A stretch of DNA of 64,000 nucleotides from Rachicladosporium sp. CCFEE 5018 (lineage: Eukaryota > Ascomycota > Dothideomycetes > Cladosporiales > Cladosporiaceae), in the NCBI GenBank assembly GCA_002077045.2, contig KZ111167.1:127304-191303 (forward strand). Reading direction: 5' to 3'. Shown piece by piece: positions 21,795 to 31,528 of the stretch. The notes beneath the pieces were generated by a model. That model was not told where the DNA came from. It did not search any database and saw only the letters and a program-made list of their open reading frames with translations. A program made the position numbers and the translations under genes. The first letter of the stretch is position 1. Each line of letters begins with the position of its first letter.

Positions 21795-23443
21795 ATGGCG
21801 ACAGAGACGTCCAAGGTACTCCGCCTCCCCAGCGATCGGGATGTGGCACTCGCAATGGCTGTCGTCTCCAACAAGCCAGACGATATGACCGTCAGAGGCG
21901 AGTGGTGCGTTATCTCCAGATCCATACCATCATTAACAGTGGTGCAGACTACATCGCTTTACTGAGGCAGCACAATGCGAAAGGCCGACGTGAGAATACA
22001 CTCAGCGCAGCCTATCGGCACCTCGACCGGGCGGCTTACTGGCGTGCTGAGTGCGAAAGACGAGACTTGGTTCTACGTGCTTCTGAAGCTGCGACGATGG
22101 AAGGCCTGCGAGAGATCGAGATGCTCAAAGCCAAGAACGAGATCTTGAAAGTAAATGCTGTTGTACCAGCAAAGCGCAAGAGGGTACCGGCAGATGTTGT
22201 GCCAGTACCACGATCATCAAAGACAGCGAGGAGAGAACACTCGCCTGCTCGAGGGTCAGTGATTGACTTGGACCTCAAGACTGATCTCGACGATCCATTG
22301 CTGGAGGATGAAGGTAAAGTTCGCAGCCTTCTGCGTTATGGCTCTCCCCACTGACCTCAATCTCTAGGCTGCGAGCTCATGGGCCATCTTTGTATGATCA
22401 AAACCTACCTCAAAGCTGGCATCAATGTTCAAGATGAAGCTCCGTCAATGACCTACTACCTTGTCCGGGCGTCGAAGGCGGTGCCGAAGCCAGTCAAAGA
22501 GGCTGTGCTGAAGCACACGGGCTCTGAATCCGAAGACTTTACTGCATTGCGAGCAGTCTTGACTGCAGCCGGTCGAGTCGTAACTGCACTCATTGTTGGA
22601 CTGACAAAACTTGGTCGGGTCGATGAGAGTGCCCCTCTTCAGTCTCAAATCACGCATGCCTTTGTCACGATGTTCGCCGCCCTTCTCGACAACCTTCACA
22701 CCATCTCGATCGCCGAGGTAGGATGCACTGCGGGTGACGATGCGAATGCACCTGCGCCGAGTCGGAAACCTAAGGCAAAGGCTCACAATCGAGTTAACAT
22801 TGCGGATCATGCAGTACTGAACCTCTTCACTGTGTTTCTAAGTGGTCTACTGAGGCAGCTGGACGCGAAGCATGACTGCCATCGATCACTGTTCGAAGGT
22901 CTCACTTTCGTCATCCTCAAGAAGCTCGGCAACAACCTCCATACGATCGTCTTCGGGTACCCGCCGGCCACTACCGAGGAGAGTATCCAGACTTTCGTGC
23001 CTGCAGATGACACGCAGTCTGGGATCACTGGAGCTCCTGTATCCGATACGAACGCCGCAGCGTGTGCGAAGTTCGAAGCGCCGTATCATATACATTTGCT
23101 GAAGTTAGCGCTCTCGATGGCACCAGCTTTCCTCTCCCCTGCACCCAGCACCAGCAAGTCTGCCAAATCAAAGTCCACTTCCAAGCTCGGGAGTATCACG
23201 AAGACGAACCTTACCGTGTTAGCGAAAGAAAGACTGCAGCGTACCCTCGTCAACGCCGTGTTCGGTACTGAGGGAGTAGGCCCGGAAGATGATATGCTTC
23301 TCGAGGCCTTGCGAATGCCGGTGCTAGGTGATGCAAGGATACCTGTACCACGAGTGAAAGAAACGGAGGTGGGTGAGTGGTTCAAGGAGGAAGTATGGCG
23401 ATTGCTGGGATGGGAGGTGTTGGGCCGTGAAGTCGATGGCTAA
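21795..23443 (+). CDS. Uncharacterised fungal protein with coiled-coil segment and basic linker
   Basis: The proposed exons are 21795-21904, 21940-22313 and 22368-23443, about 519 residues. The second intron (54 nt, GTAAAG..CTAG) is convincing. The first would be only 35 nt (GTGCGT..ACAG), so the N-terminal join is uncertain. Visible features are an N-terminal MATETSKVLRLPSDRDVALA segment and a charged helical stretch (RHLDRAAYWRAECERRDLVL) likely to form a coiled coil. A basic nuclear-signal-like PAKRKRV follows, then a large helical C-terminal domain with conserved-looking hydrophobic runs (VTALIVGLTKLG; HAVLNLFTVFLSGLLRQLD; FVILKKLGNNLHTIVFGYPP). I do not recognise a named family. A nuclear protein is plausible from the basic cluster. 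Confidence 0.6.
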
Positions 23444-23585
23444 GTGCCTTTCATTCGCTTGGCTGCGTGCAGTGTTCAAGTCTACTGTTGTCGGATACGC
23501 TTTGCTGCTATGGTACACGAGGCCGGGGTCGTTCGCTACTTGTACACTATACTACAATTCTAGTCATGACAGAATTTTACCAATC

Positions 23586-25511
23586 TCACCACTCCTTCCC
23601 TGCTTCAGGCGTGAGACCCAGTCTCTTACAGCACTCCTCATACCCAAGCACCACCATGACCATATCCATGCCAGGTCCGGGCGTCCCAGCCGCAAGCTTC
23701 CACCTCAGGTGCCGCATCAGAGCTTTCTGCCAGGTCTTGTAATTCTTCACCAGATCTGCGGCATTCGCTTCGCCGACCAAGGAGCGCGCCACCGCTTCGG
23801 TGTCGCAGGCTTGCTCCGTGAAGGGTATTGATTTGGCATTTACTGTGGAAGGAACGCTACGCTGCCATGTAAGCAAGTCGAGAGAGGCGTGTATACGTGC
23901 CGCACTTCGCTCCATCGTGGTACGACGCTCTTTTGCCGGGGCTTTGGCGCGGAGATCAGGAGGCAAGTCCGCGTACGATCTCGTCGTATCGTAAGTTGAC
24001 ACAAGGTCGCGCAGCAGACCATCGATGTCGGATGCAGGAATCGGCTCGCTTGCAGCACTGGTCATTCTCCTTGTCTTGACCTCCTCAGTCGAGCAGAAGA
24101 AGTACCAATTGCGTTCGACGAAATGTGCTGCATTGTGATACGACTTGTCGTCTGCAAGGAGCACACTTGTGCAGTAGTCTGTCAGCCGAGTGCCCGACTT
24201 GTCGGCTGCGAAGTCTGGGTAAGCTCTCTCCACTTCTTGGACGACATGGTTGAGTACATCGTCCAAGGCGTGCTCCTCACCGTTCCTCACGCGCTCACAT
24301 CGAAGTTGCACATGGTTCTTTTGCAAGAACCACAGCTTTTCCATCAGTACCATGGTGTTGCCTCGAGTGAACTTCAGATCGAAGTTCTCGACCAGCTCGT
24401 CCATAGTCATCACATCGCTCTTCCGCGGGTTGCTCCAGCCTTGCAACGCAAGGAAGTTGCATAGTGTCTCCGGCAGCACGCCATGGTCTTCTCGCAGTCC
24501 TCGGACGTCCAGCGCTAGGTCTGCATTACGTTTCGATAGCTTGGCCTTATCTTTGTCGAGCAAGAGGCCAACGTGGGCAAAAACAGGTGGCTTCCAGCCG
24601 AATGCGTGGTAGAGATCGTAGTGCAGCGGCGTGCTGGCCATCCATTCTGTGCCGCGAATGACGTGAGTGATCTTCATGAGGTGATCATCTACCACGTTTG
24701 CGAAATGGTAGGTTGGTGTGCCGTCGCTCTTCATGAGGATAGTGTCTGCGCCGTCGAGGCCGGAGTCCTCATCCGTGCTGGCGCTTGGGGAAGCTGATCG
24801 CTTCAATCGCTTGATGTTACCGTAAATGAGATCTGGGTACATGCGCTTTCGTACGTCGTCGGGTTGCTTCAGCCTCACAGTGAACAGCTGTTCGCTACCT
24901 TCGGCACGAGCCCGTGAATCTGACGCCAGCAGACGCGAGCAGTCCTGGTAGCAGCCAGATGTCACATATGTGGCTGATCCAGCGCCTGAGCTCTGAGGTG
25001 TACAGAAGCAGCGATACGCTGTCCCATCATCGAGCAGTGCATTAGCATGCTCCTGGTAGATCTTCTTGCGATGCGACTGCTGGTAAGGTCCATACCGTCC
25101 ACCGACTTCAGGTCCCTCGTCCCATGGCAATCCAGCCCATCGAAGGTCCTCAGATAGGCGAGTCACTGCATTGTACACCAGTCGCTTCTGATCAGTGTCT
25201 TCAATCCTGAGGATGAATTGGCCTCCAGTCCGTTTTGCCAGTAAGTAGCTGAACAATGCTGTCCTTAGGCCGCCAATGTGCATGTAGCCTGTTGGTGAGG
25301 GAGCGAATCGAGTCCGAGCAGGATAGTCCGGGAGTCTGCCATCTCGCTGGACTGCATTGTTGCGACGGGAGGTAGTCGTGGAAAAGGCTCTCCCTTTAGT
25401 GGCCTTCAAGATTCCACCTCGGACGCGGCGCGTGGCACTCGTGGCGTGTCCTTTCGACGCGCACGACGAGCATATCCATATGCCTGCTCCATAGTTGTTG
25501 AGTAGCTTCAT
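23586..25511 (-). CDS. MSE1: Mitochondrial glutamyl-tRNA synthetase
   Basis: This is a single-exon gene of 641 residues, a class I aminoacyl-tRNA synthetase charging mitochondrial tRNA with Glu. The signature RFAPSPTGYMHIGGLRTALF (HIGH-type, HIG at residues 78-80) is followed by ILRIEDTDQKR and, near residue 340, KLSKRNADL (KMSKS-type). The N-terminus before residue 60 is rich in Arg, Ser, Thr and Ala with almost no acids, as expected for a matrix presequence. Length is somewhat above the bacterial average because of inserts, for example RLKRSASPSAST near residue 240. The bacterial-like architecture separates it from cytosolic GluRS. It lies tail to tail with the unassigned gene to its left. 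Confidence 0.9.
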   Translation of the reverse strand: MKLLNNYGAGIWICSSCASKGHATSATRRVRGGILKATKGRAFSTTTSRRNNAVQRDGRLPDYPARTRFAPSPTGYMHIGGLRTALFSYLLAKRTGGQFILRIEDTDQKRLVYNAVTRLSEDLRWAGLPWDEGPEVGGRYGPYQQSHRKKIYQEHANALLDDGTAYRCFCTPQSSGAGSATYVTSGCYQDCSRLLASDSRARAEGSEQLFTVRLKQPDDVRKRMYPDLIYGNIKRLKRSASPSASTDEDSGLDGADTILMKSDGTPTYHFANVVDDHLMKITHVIRGTEWMASTPLHYDLYHAFGWKPPVFAHVGLLLDKDKAKLSKRNADLALDVRGLREDHGVLPETLCNFLALQGWSNPRKSDVMTMDELVENFDLKFTRGNTMVLMEKLWFLQKNHVQLRCERVRNGEEHALDDVLNHVVQEVERAYPDFAADKSGTRLTDYCTSVLLADDKSYHNAAHFVERNWYFFCSTEEVKTRRMTSAASEPIPASDIDGLLRDLVSTYDTTRSYADLPPDLRAKAPAKERRTTMERSAARIHASLDLLTWQRSVPSTVNAKSIPFTEQACDTEAVARSLVGEANAADLVKNYKTWQKALMRHLRWKLAAGTPGPGMDMVMVVLGYEECCKRLGLTPEAGKEW

Positions 25512-25773
25512 CCGAGTTCAATGCTCTCTTCATGTGCAAAGTGATGGTGATGATCATGCCGACGGAGTTCACGATGCGGCGTTTGTAGCAAAGTCCGAGG
25601 CTTTGAATGTTCCATCTTGATGACAAGAAATTTGTAGACATACATACGAACATACCTATACATATTTCAGTACCACTCTCCCTTGCTGTCGCTAGTTCTC
25701 AGTCTATCTTTTCTCTATCGCAGTTTTATAGCCGCCAGCGATCCGAAGTACTGCGCAGACAATCGCCTCCGGA

Positions 25774-27219
25774 ATGAGCGCCGGCGAAGAGGACCTGTAT
25801 GGTACGGAATCGATCTTGAAGTTGGCATGTCCTAAGCACCAGACTAACAGTGATAGAGGTCCTCAATATCACTCGTGGCGCGACAAAGGCTGAGATCAAG
25901 AAGGCATATCACAAGGTAGCTGCATTTATCCCTACACCCAACGACTATCGTCCTGACAGCACTCACAGGCAGCACTCTCCTCGCATCCTGACAAAGTCCC
26001 CGACAACGAGCGCGCGGAAGCCGACATCAAGTTTAAGTCAATTTCGCAAGCTTACGAAATCCTCAGCGATGACCAGACACGACATCTCTACGACGAGCAC
26101 GGTATGGCCGCCTTCGACAAGTCGAGCGGACCCGGCGGCCCACCCGGGGGCGTGGATCTGGACGATATCCTAGCGCAGATGTTCGCCGGCGGCGGCATGG
26201 GTGGTATGGGGGGCATGCCTGGTGGTGGCTTCCCTGGGATGCCCGGTGGTATGCCTGGAGGCGGAGCAGCACGAGGCAGGAAGCGGCCGAAGGGGAAGCC
26301 GGAGCTACAGCAGTACGAAGTGAGCTTGGAGGAGTTGTACAAGGGCAAGACGACGAAGTTCACGAGTACGAAGAATGTGGTGTGCACGAATTGCAGTGGA
26401 CGGGGAGGGCGGGAGAAGGCGAAGCCCAAGCAATGCGACACGTGTAAGGGCCGGGGAGTGCAGATGCGGATGCGACCTGTGGGACCTGGGCTGGTCACTC
26501 AGGAGCAAGTGCCGTGTACGACTTGTGCTGGGAGAGGGGAGTTCTACGCGGAGAAGGATAAGTGTAAGAGGTGTAAAGGTGTCAGGACGATCAAGGAGAA
26601 GAAGATACTGGAGTTGTATATTCCGCGAGGTAGCCGGGAAGGAGAGCGCATAGTTCTGCCGAACGAGGCAGATCAGGACCCGGATGACGAACAACCTGGC
26701 GACATCATCTTCGAACTTGTAGAGGAACCGCATGAGGTGTTCCATCGCGCAGGCGCGGACTTGCAAGCGGAGATCGAAGTCGATCTGACCGAGTCACTTA
26801 CTGGGATCAACCGGACAGTGCTCAAGCATCTGGACGGCCGAGGCATAAGTCTGAACACAACGACCGACGGGCGAGTCCTGAGACCAGGCGAAGTACTCAA
26901 GATCAGCGGGGAGGGCATGCCTATCAAGCGATCAGACACGAAGGGTGATCTGTATCTTGTGGTAAATGTGCGATTTCCAAAAGACGGCTGGCTTTGGTTG
27001 CAAAAGCCAGATGCTGCGGCGAAGGTCAAAGCCGCATTGCCAGCAGAAGAGGTGAAACCGATTGAACCAATGCCCGAGTCAGTCGATGAAGTCGATTTTC
27101 AGACGGTCGACAACCTCGATGGCTTCGGCAAAGGTAGCGATGACCCGCGAGCTGCTGGTGAGTGGGAAGATGAAGATGATGGTGAAGAAGGACAAGCAGC
27201 GCAGTGCGCGCAGCAATAG
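25774..27219 (+). CDS. XDJ1: Type I DnaJ/Hsp40 co-chaperone, Xdj1-like
   Basis: There are three exons, 25774-25801 (28 nt), 25857-25915 and 25969-27219, giving 445 residues. The splices rebuild the J-domain: DLYEVLNITRGATKAEIKKAY, then HK|AALSSHPDK with the HPD that stimulates Hsp70. A Gly/Met-rich linker (GGMGGMGGMPGGG) follows. The zinc-binding region has four units: CTNCSGRG, CDTCKGRG, CTTCAGRG and CKRCKGVR. The substrate-binding barrel follows. Type I DnaJ proteins in fungi include Ydj1, Mas5, Xdj1 and Mdj1. The lack of a CAAX end and of a mitochondrial presequence favours Xdj1. The acidic end (EWEDEDDGEEG) is unusual for Ydj1. Convergent with the sugar transporter, whose stop is 130 nt away. 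Confidence 0.85.
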
Positions 27220-27348
27220 AGTAATTGACAGCCCAGCCGGTGCCACGAAAGAACGCAGCGCTAGGGTAGATACACGAAATGAATGCTGTACAGCTGATGT
27301 GAACATAGACCACAGAATCAAAGAATCGCCACCCTCACCAGCACAAGC

Positions 27349-29300
27349 TCACACATGTTCCTTCGTCTCGTTCTCTTCATACTTCTCCTTGCGCTCAGGC
27401 GACAAGTCAACATCCGACGTTTGCTTCCCGCTTTCCTCATGTTCAAGACGCGAGGAGCGAAAGGTTGCACTTCTGGTCTTCCATGCCGGCGTACCAATGT
27501 ACTTGATGCCATGCGGATCTTCGAACATGGCCGTGACGTCTTCAAGACGCTTGCCAGCTGTCTCGGGCTGTGTCGAACGTCAGGAAAGTGTGTGACTGCA
27601 CGATGTTGGAAGTGAGCTTACGAAGAGAAAGAAGACATGGATCGTCATCGCTAGGCAGAACACCCCAAAGATGACATACGTCTTCCACTTGATCGTCACG
27701 AAAGCAATGGGGACGAAGTAGCCGAGAGCAAAGTTGAAGGCCCAGTTGCCGGACGTGGCCAGCGCGACAGCTTTACTGCGGATTTTGTTGGGGTAAAGTT
27801 CTGGATCACGTGATCAGCACAGTCACGAAGGAGCTTCGAATACATCTTACCTGGCGGATAGATCCACGACACCGGCCCCCATGTCGGCGCAAATGATGCG
27901 ACAAACAGATATGAGCATGCAATGACAGCCTTTGACGCCGCTCCGCTAACTTCGACGCTGGCTTCCTTAATCCCACCCACGCCGTTTGGTCCTGGATCGG
28001 TACCATATGTCGCCAGCAGGCCAGCATTGGCGAACAGCCAGATCATCATGAATGTAGAGCCGAAAAGGAGTGTTGGTCGGCGGCCGATCTTGTCAACGAA
28101 GAGCAGTGCCGGAACTGTCATCACGACATTGATCACGTATTGTATCGAGGACGACACGAGAAGGGTATTGCCAGTCAGGCCCGCCATTGCAAAGACATAG
28201 GTGATGTAATACATCATCACATCTGCTCTAATTAGCACGGTGGCATTGCCGGGGGTCCAGGGGGGGTGTCCATACTCATTCCGCAAAGCTGACTCCAAAT
28301 TTGCATGAACAGGCCGATGTGTGTGCGATTGATGTAGCGCGGCGAGAAGAGCTCGAGATAGCTCACTTGCTGGCTCTGGCGTTCGATCTCGAGCCACTCT
28401 TTGATGTCTTTGAGTTCATGGGCCACCAGCTGTACCTGGTCAGCATGCGACCTATGGCAGAGTCGCAGTGAACCCGGATAGCCGCAATGATCTCCATGCT
28501 GTGCAGCTTACCGGACTGCTCGTGTCGCCTTTGCCGAGCGTGAGTACCAGGACTTGCTCGCATTCCTCCCATCGATTCTTCGTGGCGAGCCATCGTGGAG
28601 ACTCCGGCAAGATCATCATGCCGAAGAATAGGATGATCGCTGGAATCATCTGCAGCGCCCACGGGACGCGGAACGCCGTCGGTCCATCGAGAAAGGAGCA
28701 GCCGTAAGAAATGAAGAACATGATCAGGATGCCCCAGCTGATCAGTACATTAGCGGGCTTCCCATAGTCGATAGCAGTCCAACATACGTAATCGCCCATT
28801 GCTGCATGCCCACAAGCCGACCTCGCTTCGCTGGTGGTGCTAGTTCGGTGATGTAGACGGGCACCTGCGCCGACGCGATCCCGACACTGAAGCCATTGAT
28901 GACTCGGCCAACAATAAGCATAGCGATATTCTGCGAGGCAGACACGATGATGGAGCCAATCACCCAGATTACTGCAGCTGTCATGATCGCTTTCTTCCGA
29001 CCGATGCGATCAGCCAGGAAGCCAGAGCAAAGTGATGCCAGCCATGATCCGCCAGCCATCGCAGCTGTGATGCCGCCTTGTACCTCCGATCGTGGGCCGA
29101 GACATGGCTCGTCGCCTTGATTGAAGTAGCAGAGGTAGCCCTTGCCGGCGATACTTCAAGGTCGTCAGTCGAAGGTAAGAGTAGCGTGATACTTGGAGGA
29201 CATACATCGCGCTCATGGAACTGATATCGAAGCCGAACAAGGCACCGCCGATAACAGAGATCCCGGCAATGAGGTAGATGTTGCCATACTGTTTGACCAT
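27349..29300 (-). CDS. MFS sugar porter (hexose-type transporter)
   Basis: There are seven exons: 29300-29206, 29153-28788, 28737-28512, 28429-28276, 28222-27851, 27800-27622 and 27567-27349. The introns are 50 to 82 nt and all joins keep frame; the product is 536 residues. Sugar-porter signatures are all present: GGALFGFDISSMSA in TM1, DRIGRKKA after TM2, the GRVINGFSVGIASAQVPVY to ELAPPAKRGRLVG run, PESPRWL, and KIGRRPTLL in the second half. The join GM|N|VMMYYITYVF matches the family. The C-terminal PETAGKRLEDVTAMFEDP is the usual cytosolic PETKGK element. It imports a hexose or related sugar at the plasma membrane; substrate specificity is not readable. Splice acceptor choice at exon 4 (28429) was set by alignment to the SP-x-V-x-x-EL pattern. 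Confidence 0.88.
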
Positions 29301-30254
29301 GCTGGGCGAATGTAATTGTGGAAACCGGAAGCAAATTCACGAAGGTAGACGGAGCAGTCAAGATCAACTAACTCTGACAACTGCTTACGTCTGAGGTCAC
29401 GTCTGAGCTCATATGTGGAGGAAGTGGGCAAGCTCGCGTGACATGCACGGCGTCGGCGGGACGAAACGCTGCTACACGTCGGCCAGTACAGCGTTTGGCA
29501 CATGTCGCCATCAACGATGCAAAACATGAGAGGGGAGTTGCTGCACCAATGATACAGCTCCGCGGTCTTGCACACTTAACGAAGCGCTGACGTTTGAGTT
29601 CGCAACGACGTAAGTGGCGAACGAGTACCGAAATGCAGGTTGTGGAGGACGGAGGATTCTGGTACGCCCACAGCTTTGCGCCAGTGATCCCTCGTGCTCC
29701 CTTTCAACTACCTAACCGCGCACGCAAGTCCACGCCGTGCGCTCTTCAGGTGATCGATCGGCCAGTGCTTCGGCGCAATGTCGAAGTCGACGATGGAGGT
29801 CCGAAGAGGTGTTGGTAACGAGGCGCCTGGATGTCGTCGTTGCTGACAGGGGTATCTCGTGCACCGGGTGGCCCACGCGCGACATTGCGGGGAAACGGCC
29901 ACTACTGCAACTGGAGCCTCACAATCACCGATCTTGACTTCATCGCAGATTTTCCTGTATTGACATTCACATGTCATTGATCAGGTCACCTCGTGAGCGA
30001 TACGGCAGCACTTGTACACGAAGCTCCCGTGGAGCTCTTGACATCATTCCGCGACCAGCAAGCACTCACGCCAAGCCTACGACACGAGGTTGCTCGTCCC
30101 CCTATTGCTGGCTAGCTCCACAATTATGATTGCTGAACGCTCGCAAGCACAATACGGATGGCCTGTAATGGTTTTCCGCATACTGCTCGTTGACGGTGTA
30201 GGCAATCTGGGGAGGCTGGTTACGACATTGCAGCTTCTTGTTGCACTTCTGCAC
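29301..30254. other. Gene-poor region left of the TauD remnant
   Basis: About 0.95 kb with only short incoherent ORFs on both strands. The left end is the sugar-porter promoter. Confidence 0.35.
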
Positions 30255-30510
30255 CCCCAAGTCGCCAGCGCGACCAGACTCATCCCCTAGCGCAGCCAGA
30301 ACGCTCATTTTTACAGACCACGCCCGGCGTGAACGCGTTACCGCTCATTCGTCGAGCAGCACGATGCCGCCCTCTTGCCATTGTAGATTGATCTGCATAG
30401 AATGCGCGATGTTGAGCGCTGTCTCAGGGCCCTCCAGTGTCGATTGGTGTGCCATCGCCATACAGCGGAGGTAGATGGTAGAAGCCATCACCGCCCGAAA
30501 TACTACTAAG
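30255..30510 (-). pseudogene. Remnant of a TauD/clavaminate synthase-like dioxygenase
   Basis: Reading the minus strand in two frames gives family-like fragments in the right order. They are GGDGFYHLPPLYGDGTPID (about 30505-30440), then after a one-base frame change ETALNIAHSMQINLQWQEGG and IVLLDE (about 30430-30348). An in-frame TGA (30345-30347) comes next, then AVTRSRRAWSVKMSVLAAL (30344-30288). Known members of this Fe(II)/2-oxoglutarate family read like YGDGSPI..WxxGDVLLLDN..VxHxRxxW..VLAxLWD. The His after V is Arg here, so a metal ligand is lost. The frame change, the stop and the lost His all show decay. No upstream half (HxD motif) was found nearby. Confidence 0.6.
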
Positions 30511-30685
30511 CACAGTCGAGCAGAGTGTTAGAATCGAGAGGGTTGAAAAGTGTGTGCCGCGGGCAGAGTGGGCGCCTGCAGGTTTCAAGTACCTCGACTG
30601 CGCCGCATGAGCCTACCTGCCCTGCTAAGGCGAACATAAGAGACACTTATCCCAATTCGCTCCATTTCTCCTCTCCCTACCTGCA

Positions 30686-31297
30686 ATGTTCTCCACGCGG
30701 TTCATACTCTACCTACCCGCGATTCTCTCCCCCCTTGCCCCATCTCTTTCTCTCTACGTCTCCCATACACCAACTGGAAGAATGAATCCATACGATCAGC
30801 CTCCAATAGTATTCGACCGCAGTCTGCCGATAGTGGATGCAATCCACTGCTCAGACCCGAGGCGTTCGCCCCTGGGCGGCTGGCTTTTGAGCGGTGATCG
30901 CGCACCAGAAGTCGAGCGCATGATGTCCCTCAACCCCATGCTCCTACCAGCACAATGTTTCGAACATCTCGGCGGCGCGTGGGCCTCGGAATGGTACAAA
31001 TCGGAAGACACGTCAACGACGACCTATCTCTACAAAGATCCTGTCAAAACGACATGTACCAAGGTCAGCGACGCGCGCGAGTATCGTGGCATGTGGGCTA
31101 TGTTCCACAGTCAGCGGGCTGAGGTGAATGTCATCAAGGCAGCGCATCCGGATTGGGCGTGGGCGTGGTGCTTCGAGGCTGCTGGGGCGAGGTGGATGGC
31201 TGGGGGCTTTGAATGTGTGCTGGACAAGGATGAGCTTGTGGTCGAGTTGCCAACGCCCTTGTACGTGGAGCCGCTGTGTAGATGGGGCTCACAGTAG
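30686..31297 (+). CDS. Small secreted cysteine-containing protein (effector-like)
   Basis: This is a single-exon gene of 203 residues. The N-terminus MFSTRFILYLPAILSPLAPS is a good signal peptide candidate. The mature part has six cysteines (IHCSD, AQCFE, TTCTK, AWCFE, FECVL, PLCRW), no transmembrane segment, and many Trp/Tyr residues. These traits are those of small secreted proteins of plant- or surface-associated fungi, but I recognise no family and no function should be assumed. It sits between a decayed dioxygenase and a HET gene in a gene-poor stretch. A pyrimidine-rich leader precedes the ATG. Confidence 0.6.
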   Translation: MFSTRFILYLPAILSPLAPSLSLYVSHTPTGRMNPYDQPPIVFDRSLPIVDAIHCSDPRRSPLGGWLLSGDRAPEVERMMSLNPMLLPAQCFEHLGGAWASEWYKSEDTSTTTYLYKDPVKTTCTKVSDAREYRGMWAMFHSQRAEVNVIKAAHPDWAWAWCFEAAGARWMAGGFECVLDKDELVVELPTPLYVEPLCRWGSQ

Positions 31298-31528
31298 GGG
31301 AGGCGTGTAATCGGAAGGATAGGGACGTCGACTGTGGGGTGTCTCTTGAACAAGTGATGTACAGGATTACCTCGCAGATCGGTCTATTGGGGCAAGCGTT
31401 TGCGCAAAAAGCGGCAAGCTTCACGGGAGGCTGACCCCCGGATATGATATGCGGTCGAGGCTCTGTATGGTCCCCTTCTCCCCACTGGAAACCTTCAGCG
31501 TTGGGAACCAACCCGAAGAAAGCGACAC

